Assembly: GCA_900119625.1 (NCBI GenBank)
Contig: FPKD01000001.1
Span: forward strand, 186,001-250,000
Source: Olsenella sp. kh2p3
GTDB taxonomy: Bacteria; Actinomycetota; Coriobacteriia; Coriobacteriales; Atopobiaceae
Length of the DNA: 64,000 nt
Direction: 5' to 3'
This document shows positions 24,460-33,558 of the stretch, piece by piece; position 1 is the stretch's first letter, and each line of letters opens with the position of its first letter. The position numbers and the translations under genes are program-made. The notes under the pieces are model-generated. The model searched no databases, was not told the DNA's origin, and saw nothing but the letters and a program-made list of their open reading frames with translations.

Positions 24460-26181
24460 CGAGAGGGCCTTCTCGGCGGCAGCCTGCAGCTTGGCGCGCA
24501 CGGCCTCGGCCTCGGCGCGCGTGGCGCCCTTGGCGAACAGGTATGCCTTGACCTTGGGCTCGGTGCCGGACGGACGGAAGATCACCTTGTTGTCGTCCTC
24601 CAGGCGGTACTCGATCACGTTGGCCGCCGGCAGCTCCTGCGCGGGCTCCTTCTGCAGGCCGGAGACGCGCGGCATCTCGGCGCCCTTGCCAAAGTCGGTC
24701 ATGCCCACGACCTTGTAGCCAGCAATCTCGGTGAGGGGCTTCTCGCGCAGGTCGGTCATGATCTGCGCCATGCGCTTGGCGCCGGCCTCGCCCGGGAACT
24801 GCGCGTTCACGGTGCCGTTGAGGTAGTAGCCGTACTGCTTGTAGAGCTCCTCCATGGCCTCGTAGAGGTCCATGCCACGCTCGGCGTAGTACGCCGCCAT
24901 CTCGACGCACATCTCCACGGCCACAATGGCGTCCTTGTCGCGCGCGTGCGTGCCCACGAGGTAGCCGTAGGACTCCTCGAAGCCCATGAGGAAGCGGTCC
25001 TCCTCGCCCTCGTCCTTGAGCTGGTCGATCTGGTCGCCAATGTACTTGAAGCCGGTGAGCACGCGGCGCATCTCAAAGCCATAGTGCTTGGCCAGGGCGT
25101 CGGGCATCACGGACGAGACGATCGTGGACACGGCGACCTTGCGCTTGGGGTCCTCGCCGCGGTCGATTGCCATCTTGATGAGCCAGTCCATCATGAGGAC
25201 GCCCATCTCGTTGCCGGTGAGCAGCTTGTACTCGCCGTTGTGCGGAATGGCGGTGCCCATGCGGTCAGCATCAGGATCGGTGGCCACGACCAGGTTGGGC
25301 TTGACCTTCTCGGCAAGGTCGAGCGCCAGCTGCAGCGCCTCGCGGAACTCGGGGTTGGGGTACTTGCACGTGGGGAAGTTGCCGTCGGGGTTGGCCTGCT
25401 CGGGCACAACGGTGACGTCGTTCACGCCAATCTCCTTGAGGATGCGCGTGACGCACTCCATGCCGGTACCGTTGAGCGGAGTGTAGACAACCTTGTAGCC
25501 CTCGGGCGCCTTGAAGCCGGGGACCGAGACCTTCTTGACGGCGTCGATGAAGGCGTCGAGAACCTCCTCGGGCGTCCACTCGATGAGGCCCTGCTTGAGG
25601 CCCTCGTCGAAGTCCATCATCTTGACGCCGCCAAAGACGGGCGTCTGGGCAATGGAGGCGCTGATCTCATCCGCGGCCTCGTTGGCGATCTGGCCGCCGT
25701 TGTCGTTGTAGACCTTGTAGCCGTTGTACTGTGCCGGGTTGTGCGACGCCGTAAGCACGATGCCCGCGGAGGTGTGCAGGTAACGCACCGCAAAGGAGAG
25801 CGTGGGGACGGGCTCGATGCGCGGGTAGACGTAGACGTGCACGCCGTTGGCAGCAAGGACGCCGGCCGCCACGCGCTGGAAGTCCTCGCCCTTGAGGCGA
25901 GAATCGCGCGCGATGGCAATGGTGGGGTGATCATAGTGGGCGTTCAAGTAGTTGGCCACGCCCTGGGTTGCCTGGGCAACCACGTAGACGTTCATGCGGT
26001 TGGTGCCCACGCCGAGCGTGCCGCGCAGGCCCGCGGTGCCAAACTCGAGCGTGCGATAGAAGGCGTCGTTGAGCGCGTCCTCGTCGCCAGCGCTGACAAG
26101 GGCGTCAAGCTCGGCCTTGAGGTCTGGCTCGGTGACGTTGTCCTGCCAAAGCTTGATGGTTTCCTTCACGCCTGCGTCCAT
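24457..26181 (-). CDS. pgm: Phosphoglucomutase/phosphomannomutase family protein
   Basis: 574 residues, the length of PgcA-type alpha-phosphoglucomutases. Catalytic phosphoserine loop TASHNPAQYNGYKVY, metal loop DPDADRMGTA, sugar-binding GFEESYGYLVGT and the phosphate-binding C-terminal loop FRPSGTEPKVKAYL all appear in order. It interconverts glucose-6-phosphate and glucose-1-phosphate (or the mannose equivalents), feeding glycan precursor synthesis. It is a single-gene unit; the stop codon is the first triplet of a hairpin repeat. Confidence 0.95.
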   Translation of the reverse strand: MDAGVKETIKLWQDNVTEPDLKAELDALVSAGDEDALNDAFYRTLEFGTAGLRGTLGVGTNRMNVYVVAQATQGVANYLNAHYDHPTIAIARDSRLKGEDFQRVAAGVLAANGVHVYVYPRIEPVPTLSFAVRYLHTSAGIVLTASHNPAQYNGYKVYNDNGGQIANEAADEISASIAQTPVFGGVKMMDFDEGLKQGLIEWTPEEVLDAFIDAVKKVSVPGFKAPEGYKVVYTPLNGTGMECVTRILKEIGVNDVTVVPEQANPDGNFPTCKYPNPEFREALQLALDLAEKVKPNLVVATDPDADRMGTAIPHNGEYKLLTGNEMGVLMMDWLIKMAIDRGEDPKRKVAVSTIVSSVMPDALAKHYGFEMRRVLTGFKYIGDQIDQLKDEGEEDRFLMGFEESYGYLVGTHARDKDAIVAVEMCVEMAAYYAERGMDLYEAMEELYKQYGYYLNGTVNAQFPGEAGAKRMAQIMTDLREKPLTEIAGYKVVGMTDFGKGAEMPRVSGLQKEPAQELPAANVIEYRLEDDNKVIFRPSGTEPKVKAYLFAKGATRAEAEAVRAKLQAAAEKALS

Positions 26182-26452
26182 GGTTCCCCCTTGCTTCCCG
26201 CCGCACGAACACGCGTGGTGCGCCGCGGCTGTCTACGAACAAGCACGAACAATGCATCTTAGATTCTATCCGTGACGGCGCGGCGCGGGGCGCTCATGCG
26301 GACGAACGACTTTGTGGAGCTGTGAGCGGATGGTCGGGCGCCGTCCGCCGCGCGAGACCGGCACACGTATCATGGTCGCAATGGTTTTCTCGGCGCGTGG
26401 GCGCCGCTGGGCGCGCCGGCTGGCACGCAGGTCACGGGCGAAAGGTGTCCCG

Positions 26453-28753
26453 ATGGAGTTTGTCGCAACATGCCCCAAGGGCTTCGAGTCTCTGCTGGCA
26501 GGAGAGCTGCACGCGCTTGGCGCCGAGGGGGTGCGCCCGCTTGTGGGCCAGGTCTCGTTCACGGGAGGCCTTGCGGACGCCTACCGCTGCTGCCTGTGGT
26601 CGCGCCTGGCGTCAAACGTGACGCTCGTGCTGGCGCGCGTGGGGGCGGCCAATGCGGACCAGCTCTACGAGGGTCTCTCGGCCATCCCCTGGGAAGACCA
26701 CGTGGCACCAGGCGCAACAATGGCCATCGAGGCGCGCGGCACCAACGACCAGCTGAGAAACACGCAGTTTGTGGCCCTGCGCTCGAAGGACGCCGTGGCA
26801 GACAGGCTTCTCTCGCGCCGGGGCGCTCAGCCCCTGGTGAACACGGACATTCCGGACGTGGGCATTGTGGTGCGCCTCTCGCGCGAGCGCGCGCTCGTGG
26901 GCATAGACCTTACGGGAGAGCCGCTCTTCAACCGCGGCTGGGAGGCACCGCTGGGCCGCGGGCGCCTTGCCCCACGCCGGGCGGACTACGCTGCGGCGCT
27001 TCTGGAGGCCGGCTGCTGGTTCCGCGACGTGCGACACGGCTCGCCCGTGCTGGTGGACCTCTTCTCCGGCACCGGCAGCGTGGCCGTGGAGGCGGCGAGC
27101 CAGGCGCTCGACCGCGCACCGGGACTGCTACGCACGCGCTGGGGCTTTGCGCGCTGGGCCGGCCACGACGCAGATGCCTGGGACGCGCTTGTCACCGAGG
27201 CCGCAGACCGCGCGGCAGCGGGCACCGAGAACAGCGTGGAGCTTCTGCTCTGCGACACACGGCCCGGCGCGGAGGCCGCGGCGAGAAGGGCGCTTCGTGC
27301 CGCAGGCATGGACGTGGAGCCACGCTTCCTCGCCGCGGGCGAGCTTGCGGCCGCCGTGGGCGACGGCTCGCCGCTCCTGGTGGCAGACCTTGCGTGGCCG
27401 CAGCCGGACGACCTCGCCAGCGAGGCCGAGGCGCTCTCGCTCTTCTCGGCAGGAGCCGGGGCCGTGGCGGGGCACGACGGCGCCGGCGTGGTGGCGCTCT
27501 CCCCCGACGACGCGGCTGACGCTGCCGCAGGCGGCGAGCCCGCGGAGACAATCGCCGTGATCTTGGGCCGAGACGACGCAACCATCCGCTGCTACGACCC
27601 CATGTCCCTCTCGGCCGAGCACCCGATGGTTGAGCTGCGCGGAGACGCGGGCAGCGTTCCCGTGTTGGTGGGGGCGTCGGACCAGTTTGCCGCGCGCCTT
27701 GCCAAGGTGGCCAAGCTCCGCGCCAAGTGGGCGGCGCGCGAGGACGTAAGCTGCTACCGCGTCTACGATGCGGACCTGCCGGACTACGCCGTCTCGATTG
27801 ACCTGTACCGCGGCTCGGCCACGCCAGGTCGCTGGCTCTACGTCTCCGAGTACGCCGCGCCGCGCGACGTGGACGCGGGGCTTGCGCGCAGGCGCCTTCT
27901 CGACGTGCTGGCCATCGCGCCACGCGTTCTGGACGTGGACCCCGCCAACGTGCACGTGCGCGTGCGCACACGGGCCCGCGGCGGCTCGCAGTACGCGGAC
28001 GGCGGGAGAGAGGGACGCGGCCCAGCGGCGCGCGACGAGCGCCCCGCGCGCAGGCGGGACGGGCGCGTGGAGCTGCCCCGCGGCGCACACCTGGTGGACG
28101 AGGGCGGCCTCACCTTTGAGGTCAACTTCTCCGAGCGCCTGGACTGCGGGCTCTTCCTCGACCACCGCGAGACCCGCTCCATGCTGCGCGAGCTCATGAA
28201 GCGCACGCCGGGCGGAAGCTTCCTCAACCTCTTTGCCTACACCGGCACGGCAAGCTGCTACGCGGCGGACGGCGGCGCGGGGCTCACCACCACGGTGGAC
28301 CTCTCCCGGCCGTCGCTCGATTGGGCGCGCCGCAACATGGAGCGCAACGGGTTTGTCGGCCGCAACTACGAGTTCATCCAGGCAGACGTGCTGCAGTGGG
28401 TGGCTGACCGCCGCCACGAGCACCGCTACACCTGGGACCTCATCTTCTGCGACGTCCCCACGTTCTCCAACTCGAACCGCATGCACGCCAGCTCGTGGGA
28501 CGTGCAACGCGACCACGCGGACCTCATCATCTCTGTGTCCAGGTTGCTCTCGCGCGGCGGCTGCGCGATCTTCTCGTGCAACCTGCGGAGCTTCAAGCCG
28601 GACATCGAGACCCTCGAGAAGGCCGGCGTTGAGCTTGTGGACATCACCGCCAAGACCATCCCCGAGGACTTCTCGCGCAACCCCAAGATCCACCACGCGT
28701 ACCTGGTGACGCGCCGGGAGGATGGCGTCACGGCGCGCGAGCTGGGCCTCTAG
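26453..28753 (+). CDS. rlmL: Bifunctional 23S rRNA methyltransferase RlmKL with altered motifs
   Basis: 766 residues from ATG 26453 (AAAGGTG upstream). N-terminal THUMP-type domain (MEFVATCPKGFESLLAGELH, RGTNDQLRNTQFVALRSKDA), a first methyltransferase with LVDLFSGTGSVAVEAA, and a second (RlmK) with LNLFAYTGTASCYAADGG and CDVPTFSNSNRM. The RlmK half targets G2069 (N7) and the RlmL half G2445 (N2) of 23S rRNA in E. coli. Oddities: where RlmL should have its catalytic NPPY motif, the sequence reads LLVADLAWPQP; and the RlmK DPPTFSNS motif reads DVPTFSNS. The central region is Ala-rich and poorly conserved. The RlmL activity may be lost. Confidence 0.88.
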   Translation: MEFVATCPKGFESLLAGELHALGAEGVRPLVGQVSFTGGLADAYRCCLWSRLASNVTLVLARVGAANADQLYEGLSAIPWEDHVAPGATMAIEARGTNDQLRNTQFVALRSKDAVADRLLSRRGAQPLVNTDIPDVGIVVRLSRERALVGIDLTGEPLFNRGWEAPLGRGRLAPRRADYAAALLEAGCWFRDVRHGSPVLVDLFSGTGSVAVEAASQALDRAPGLLRTRWGFARWAGHDADAWDALVTEAADRAAAGTENSVELLLCDTRPGAEAAARRALRAAGMDVEPRFLAAGELAAAVGDGSPLLVADLAWPQPDDLASEAEALSLFSAGAGAVAGHDGAGVVALSPDDAADAAAGGEPAETIAVILGRDDATIRCYDPMSLSAEHPMVELRGDAGSVPVLVGASDQFAARLAKVAKLRAKWAAREDVSCYRVYDADLPDYAVSIDLYRGSATPGRWLYVSEYAAPRDVDAGLARRRLLDVLAIAPRVLDVDPANVHVRVRTRARGGSQYADGGREGRGPAARDERPARRRDGRVELPRGAHLVDEGGLTFEVNFSERLDCGLFLDHRETRSMLRELMKRTPGGSFLNLFAYTGTASCYAADGGAGLTTTVDLSRPSLDWARRNMERNGFVGRNYEFIQADVLQWVADRRHEHRYTWDLIFCDVPTFSNSNRMHASSWDVQRDHADLIISVSRLLSRGGCAIFSCNLRSFKPDIETLEKAGVELVDITAKTIPEDFSRNPKIHHAYLVTRREDGVTARELGL

Positions 28754-28767
28754 GCGCAACGCCTAAT

Positions 28768-28804
28768 GAGAAGGCCGGCCCCTTGCGCGGGAGCCGACCT
28801 TCTT
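28768..28804. terminator. Bidirectional terminator hairpin
   Basis: AGAAGGCCGGC... at 28769 pairs with GCCGACCTTCT ending at 28803, one mismatch plus wobble pairs. It lies between the convergent rlmL and S10 peptidase genes. Confidence 0.65.
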
Positions 28805-28824
28805 TGCGAGGCGTGTTTTCTCGG

Positions 28825-30342
28825 CTATGCCTTCTGGTAGAAGTCGTGGATGTCGCGGTCCATGGCGGCCAGCGTAGGCTCGTCCACGTATGCCATGTGG
28901 CCGCAGCCGTAGCGCAGCCAAGTCACGCGCTCCTTGAGCGCGGGCGAGAGGAACTGGCAGCTCAGGTCGTGGCGCACGTTCCAGAACGTGGTCGCCGCGT
29001 CGTAGCGGCCGCCGATGATGGCAAGCTTCATGGTGGGGTTGCGGCGCAGCGCAAGCGCGACGTCGCCGGTCACGTTGGGCGCGCCGACCTTCTCGCCCGT
29101 ACCGGGAACCTCGTGCTGCCAGATCCACTTGTGGCCCACGCGCTCCCAGTTCTGCCCCAGGTAGACCGAGGGACCCTGGTAGCCCAGCTCGTCCGCGCAG
29201 AACGCACGGAAGGCGTTGGTCCAGTTGGCCTCCACGGCGTCGTCGGCGGCGTCCTCGCCGCCCAGCCAGTCGAGGCTCGCCTGCATGGGCGACGGCTCGT
29301 CCGAGCAGAAGCGCATGTCCAGGCGGCCGCACACGCGTCCCTCGTCGCGCAGCAGCTCGCGGCGAAACTCCGTAAGCTCCACGCGCAGGTGATGACGCAC
29401 AAGGAAGTCGACGGGCAGCCCCACGAACTGCGAGAGCTTGCGCGCCACGTCACGCTCGCGCTCGGCGCCCAGGCGGTCGCCGCGGAGAAGCGCTGGTGCC
29501 AGCGTGTCATCGGCAAAGTCCATCGCGCGGTCAAACCACTCGTTGGGGTCCACGCCCTCGCCCGTGCGGCCGAAGAACTGCGCCGCGGCCGCATAGGTGG
29601 GCATCATGCCCAGGTAGTAGAGGTCCTCGCCGGGAAGCGTCTGCACCCAGTCCCAGATGGCCGAGAGCATCACCACGCCGGTGACCTTGACGGACCTCTC
29701 GCCCAGAAGCCTCATGAGCACGGCGTTCCTAAAGGTGCCGTAGGACTCGCCAAAGAGGTAGATGGGGCTTGACCAGCGGTGGTTCTTCTCGAGCCAGTCC
29801 ATGATCGCACGGGCAAAGGCGTCCGCGTCGCCGTCGACCGAGAAGACCGTCGTGGGGTCGCAGTCGTCGGCCACCACGGACCAGCCAGTACCCAGGGCGT
29901 CGAGAAACACGAGGTCAGAGTCCTTGAGCAGCGTGTGGGGGTTATCGGCCACCTGCGCGGAAGCCGCAAGGTGGTTGGTGCCGTCGGTCTCAACGCGGCG
30001 GGGCCCAATGCCGCCAAAGTTGATAGGCACCGAAGCCGAGCCCGGGCCGCCGTTGTAGGCAAAGGTCACCGGACGAGCAGCGTTGGGCTGGCCCTCCGCG
30101 TCCACCGCCACGTAGGAGAGCGAGAACATCTTGCCCTCAAGGCGCCCCGAGTCGTCACGAACGTCGAGGTGGGCGGCCGTGGACACGTAGTCGATGGTCC
30201 TCTCGCCGTCTGTCCACGAGAGACGCGCGCTCGCCGGGTTGGGCACGCTCCTCACCACGTTTGCGGGCACGCCCTCGTACGGGCGGCGCGGCGTCTCCGG
30301 GGCGGGCGCCGCCTGAGGCGCCTGCGTGTTCTCATCTGCCAT
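28825..30342 (-). CDS. S10 family serine carboxypeptidase-like protein
   Basis: 505 residues. Alpha/beta-hydrolase landmarks of family S10: oxyanion region TFAYNGGPGSASVPINFGG, nucleophile Ser in LFGESYGTFRNAVL, acidic residue in IGGRYDAATTF and catalytic His in YGCGHMAYVDEP. No signal peptide is seen: the N terminus is polar and Pro/Ala rich, so the enzyme is probably cytoplasmic, as in many bacterial S10 members. It would remove C-terminal residues from peptides. It is divergent from kup across a long repeat-filled region. Confidence 0.9.
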   Translation of the reverse strand: MADENTQAPQAAPAPETPRRPYEGVPANVVRSVPNPASARLSWTDGERTIDYVSTAAHLDVRDDSGRLEGKMFSLSYVAVDAEGQPNAARPVTFAYNGGPGSASVPINFGGIGPRRVETDGTNHLAASAQVADNPHTLLKDSDLVFLDALGTGWSVVADDCDPTTVFSVDGDADAFARAIMDWLEKNHRWSSPIYLFGESYGTFRNAVLMRLLGERSVKVTGVVMLSAIWDWVQTLPGEDLYYLGMMPTYAAAAQFFGRTGEGVDPNEWFDRAMDFADDTLAPALLRGDRLGAERERDVARKLSQFVGLPVDFLVRHHLRVELTEFRRELLRDEGRVCGRLDMRFCSDEPSPMQASLDWLGGEDAADDAVEANWTNAFRAFCADELGYQGPSVYLGQNWERVGHKWIWQHEVPGTGEKVGAPNVTGDVALALRRNPTMKLAIIGGRYDAATTFWNVRHDLSCQFLSPALKERVTWLRYGCGHMAYVDEPTLAAMDRDIHDFYQKA

Positions 30343-30480
30343 ATGAACCCCTTCCCTTGTGAAACCTTGGAACTCCGGCCAGGAGCGCGGAAATCCCGGC
30401 CGAGAAAAACGCCAGCGCGCTCCATTCTACTCGCTCCTTCTCGCTGCCTCGCTATTCGCTCCCCCTTGCCGCCTCGGCAT

Positions 30481-30570
30481 CCCTTCTTTAGCGGTATCTG
30501 AGAATCGCCGCGACGTTTGCGCAGGTAGATTTTCGCGCGATTCTCAGATACCGCTAAAGAACGCGAGGGA
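30481..30570. repeat. 90-bp inverted-repeat hairpin element, copy 2
   Basis: A perfect 24-bp inverted repeat, 30484-30507 with 30538-30561 (core TTCTTTAGCGGTATCTGAGA), around a 30-nt loop. Read in reverse orientation it aligns with copy 1 at 1243-1333, including the flank TCCCTCGCG and part of the loop (GCAAA). Confidence 0.85.
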
Positions 30571-30614
30571 CAGGCGCCGGGAAGTAGTGGGGGCAACGGA
30601 GGCAGTGCAAGAAT

Positions 30615-30830
30615 CGCGCCTCGGGCGAGAAAACGGCGCCGGAAGGCCCATCTCATACGGGATCCTGTCGGAAACCCTCGCTCGGGCGTCACATTGACGC
30701 CCGAGAGGCCCTCTCGTACGGAATCCCGTACAAAACCCACGCTCCGGCGCCGTTTTCTCGCCGGTAGTGCGATTTCCGCAACAGCAGCGACCAAAGCTCT
30801 CGTCCGGGCGCCATCTGGGCGCCCGGACGC
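30615..30830. repeat. Tandem hairpin array, 61-bp period, locus B (four units)
   Basis: The motif TC(G/C)GGCG recurs at 30621, 30682, 30743 and 30803. Unit 2 stem CTCGGGCGTCA pairs perfectly with TGACGCCCGAG; unit 4 stem GTCCGGGCGCC pairs perfectly with GGCGCCCGGAC. Unit stems differ in sequence yet remain paired. Linkers read CTC(A/G)TACGG then ...AAAC. It lies between divergent genes, so it is not simply a terminator. Confidence 0.82.
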
Positions 30831-30951
30831 GCGCGCCCATCGTCATCGCACCGTCAGCCTTTGGCACCAGCGAGAAGAACCGCAGGCAAACCGTATCCTA
30901 ACTGCATATACTTGTCGGAAGAGTGAAGTGCTCACCTTTCTTTAAGGAGAG

Positions 30952-30960
30952 TGCTATATT
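30952..30960 (+). promoter_or_regulatory. Extended -10 promoter of kup
   Basis: TGCTATATT is an extended -10 element (TGn plus TATATT). The -35 position has no good match, as often with extended -10 promoters. It predicts a 5' leader of about 55 nt. Confidence 0.5.
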
Positions 30961-31022
30961 CAACGGTTTGTATTTGGAATAACCAGGGATTCGCAGGTAG
31001 AACCCACGGAAATTGGAGCGTC

Positions 31023-33353
31023 ATGGTTACATCCAACGCACCGGCCGCAACCAAGCGAGCCAGGAAGCCCATCAAGAAGGGCGGCATTCCCCTCTCAGCA
31101 GGTATGGTGCTTGTAACGCTGGGCGTCGTCTACGGCGACATCGGCACCAGCCCCATGTACACCCTCAAGGCCATCATGTCCGGCAACGGCGGCCTGGGCA
31201 CCATGAGCGAGGACGTGGTTCTCGGCGCGCTGTCGCTGCTCATCTGGACCATCACGCTCATCACCACGGTCAAGTACGTGCTGGTGGCAATGAAGGCCGA
31301 CAACCACAACGAGGGTGGCATCTTCGCGCTGTACAGCCTCGTCAGGCGCTGCGGCAAGTGGCTCATCATCCCCGCCATGATCGGCGGCGCGGCCCTTCTC
31401 GCCGATGGTATCCTGACGCCTGCCGTCACGGTAACCACCGCCATCGAGGGCCTGCGCACCATCGACTTCTTCTACGGCATCATCGGCGACAACCAGGCCA
31501 TCGTGGTTGGCATCACCCTCGTTATTCTCTGCATCCTCTTTGCCATGCAGAAGGCGGGCACCTCCACCATCGGCAAGGCGTTTGGCCCGGTCATGACCGT
31601 GTGGTTCCTCTTCCTGGGCATCACCGGCCTTCTCAACGTGGGGTTTGACCTCAACGTCTTCCGTGCGCTCAACCCGCTGCGCGGCATCATGTTCCTCTTT
31701 GATAGAAACCTCAACGCCGCCGGCCTCATGGTGCTGGGCAACGTCTTCCTGTGCACCACCGGCGCCGAAGCCCTCTACTCGGACATGGGCCACGTGGGCA
31801 AGGCCAACATCTACGTCTCCTGGCCGTTCGTGAAGCTCTGCCTCATCCTCAACTACCTGGGCCAGGGAGCCTGGATCATCGCCAACCACGGCAGCGCAGA
31901 GCTTGCCGTCGTAACAGACCTCAACCCGTTCTTCCAGATGCTGCCCGAAGAGTTCCGCGTCTTTGCCGTGATTCTCTCCACCTTTGCGGCAATCATCGCA
32001 TCGCAGGCCCTCATCACGGGCTCCTACTCCATTGTCTCCGAGGCCATTCGCCTTGACCTCATGCCCCACATGAAGATCAACTACCCCTCCGAGACGCGCG
32101 GCCAGATCTACATCCCGCTGGTCAACAACATCATGTGGGTTGGCTGCATGGGCGTGGTGCTGCTCTTCCAGAGCTCCGAGCACATGGAGGCCGCCTACGG
32201 CCTGGCCATCACCTGCACCATGCTCATGACCACGCTTCTGCTGTTCACCTACCTCTCGCGCATTCGTCGCAAGCCGGCGGCGGCAGTGGTGTTTCTCGTC
32301 TTCTTTGGTGCCATCGAGCTGATGTTCTTCTTCTCGAGCCTCACCAAGTTCTTCCACGGCGGCTACGTGACCGTGCTTCTCGCCACCGTGCTCTTCCTCG
32401 TGATGTACATCTGGCGCCGCGGAACGGCCATCGAGCGCACGCAGTCCGTCTACCTGCCGGTTCGCGAGTACCTCGACCAGCTCTTCGACCTCTCGCACGA
32501 CGAGTCGTACCCGCTGCTTGCCGACAACCTGGTCTTCCTCACCAACGACTCGTCGCTCGACAAGCTCGACCGCGACATTCTCTACTCGATCCTGGACAAG
32601 CGTCCCAAGCGCGCGAGGGCGTACTACTTCCTCAACGTCCAGGTGACCGACGAGCCCTACACCCACGAGTACATGGTCAACACCTTTGACACCGACTTCG
32701 TGTTCAAGGTGCAGCTGCGCCTGGGCTTCCGCGTGAACCAGCGCGTGAACACCTATCTCTACCAGATCGTCGAGGACCTGGTGGAGCACAACCAGCTTGC
32801 CCCGCAGAACCACAGGTACTCGATCTACCGCAAGCACAGCATCGTGGGCGACTTCCGCTTCTGCCTGATTCGCAAGGTCCTCTCGCCCGAGACGGACATC
32901 TCGGGCACGGACGCGCGCACCATCGAGGCCAAGTACTTCATCCGCCGCCTGTGCGGCACGCCCATGCGCTGGTACGGCCTGGAGAACTCCTCGGTGATCT
33001 TTGAGTACGTGCCGCTGTTTGCCAAGGCCAAGCGCCAGCACAAGCTCACGCGCATTCCGCTTGACGCCAACGCCGTGCTGGCGGCTGCGCCCAAGAAGTT
33101 CGAGGCAAAGCCCGCCGAGAACAGCGAGGACTCCGACGACGAGGACATCTTCTCTGCCTCCATGCACAACGAGCGTGAGGAGAACGCCAACGACGCCGAG
33201 AAGACCCTGGTGGGCGGCGATACCGCGAGCTTCAAGCCGCTGCGCATCGACGAGGATGAGGACGACGAGGACTCCGAGGAGGAAGAGCTCGAGTACGCCG
33301 TCAAGGCCGCCGAGGCAAAGATTGGCGAGCAGGACCAGGGCGACGACAGGTAG
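31023..33353 (+). CDS. kup: Kup family potassium uptake protein
   Basis: 776 residues from ATG 31023 (GGAG upstream). The N-terminal KUP signature LVTLGVVYGDIGTSPMYTL is intact, followed by about 12 membrane helices to residue 470, then the cytoplasmic C-terminal domain (VEHNQLAPQNHRYSIYRKHS region). KUP transporters import K+ with H+. Odd feature: the last 90 residues form a strongly acidic tail (NSEDSDDEDIFSAS, EDEDDEDSEEEELEYA), longer than in typical Kup proteins (about 620-670 residues). It is a single-gene unit between two hairpin arrays. Confidence 0.95.
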   Translation: MVTSNAPAATKRARKPIKKGGIPLSAGMVLVTLGVVYGDIGTSPMYTLKAIMSGNGGLGTMSEDVVLGALSLLIWTITLITTVKYVLVAMKADNHNEGGIFALYSLVRRCGKWLIIPAMIGGAALLADGILTPAVTVTTAIEGLRTIDFFYGIIGDNQAIVVGITLVILCILFAMQKAGTSTIGKAFGPVMTVWFLFLGITGLLNVGFDLNVFRALNPLRGIMFLFDRNLNAAGLMVLGNVFLCTTGAEALYSDMGHVGKANIYVSWPFVKLCLILNYLGQGAWIIANHGSAELAVVTDLNPFFQMLPEEFRVFAVILSTFAAIIASQALITGSYSIVSEAIRLDLMPHMKINYPSETRGQIYIPLVNNIMWVGCMGVVLLFQSSEHMEAAYGLAITCTMLMTTLLLFTYLSRIRRKPAAAVVFLVFFGAIELMFFFSSLTKFFHGGYVTVLLATVLFLVMYIWRRGTAIERTQSVYLPVREYLDQLFDLSHDESYPLLADNLVFLTNDSSLDKLDRDILYSILDKRPKRARAYYFLNVQVTDEPYTHEYMVNTFDTDFVFKVQLRLGFRVNQRVNTYLYQIVEDLVEHNQLAPQNHRYSIYRKHSIVGDFRFCLIRKVLSPETDISGTDARTIEAKYFIRRLCGTPMRWYGLENSSVIFEYVPLFAKAKRQHKLTRIPLDANAVLAAAPKKFEAKPAENSEDSDDEDIFSASMHNEREENANDAEKTLVGGDTASFKPLRIDEDEDDEDSEEEELEYAVKAAEAKIGEQDQGDDR

Positions 33354-33402
33354 CGTGCGGCCCAGGTAGCCAGCAGGTCTCATTGCCACATGGCGAGAAA
33401 AA

Positions 33403-33545
33403 CGCGGCTCCGGTGCCATGATGGCGCCGGAGCCGCGACTTTGTACGCACTTGCTGCTAGAACGTGCCTACGGGCGTCAAAACGGCGCCGGAAGGTGCAT
33501 CTCGTACAGGTTTGCTGCCAAAACGCGCCCATCTGCGTCACCGAG
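33403..33545. repeat. Tandem hairpin array, about 61-bp period, locus C
   Basis: Unit 1 has a 15-bp stem, CGCGGCTCCGGTGCC (33403-33417) with 33423-33437 and one wobble pair. Unit 2 begins about 60 bp later (CTACGGGCG, 33469) and a partial unit 3 follows at about 33530. Linkers contain TTTGTACGCACTTGCTGCT and CTCGTACAGGTTTGCTGCC. It lies between the convergent kup and HAD genes. Confidence 0.75.
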
Positions 33546-33558
33546 CCGAGAGAACCAC

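Larger units (their letters stand above)
30343..31022. other. 680-bp repeat-rich region between S10 peptidase gene and kup
   Basis: This region contains no convincing gene. It holds hairpin element copy 2 (30481-30570), the second 61-bp-period hairpin array (30615-30830) and the kup promoter (30952-30960). No c-di-AMP riboswitch motif was found in the kup leader. Confidence 0.6.

Noticed and set aside
30860..31022. Possible c-di-AMP riboswitch ahead of kup
   Set aside because: The leader was inspected for the conserved ydaO-type segments; none are present, and the predicted leader is only about 55 nt.
31095..33419. Long minus-strand frame of about 770 codons opposite kup
   Set aside because: It mirrors kup in the opposite strand; composition is His/Glu/Val rich with no domain, and kup is certain. 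Long antisense frames are expected at this GC content.
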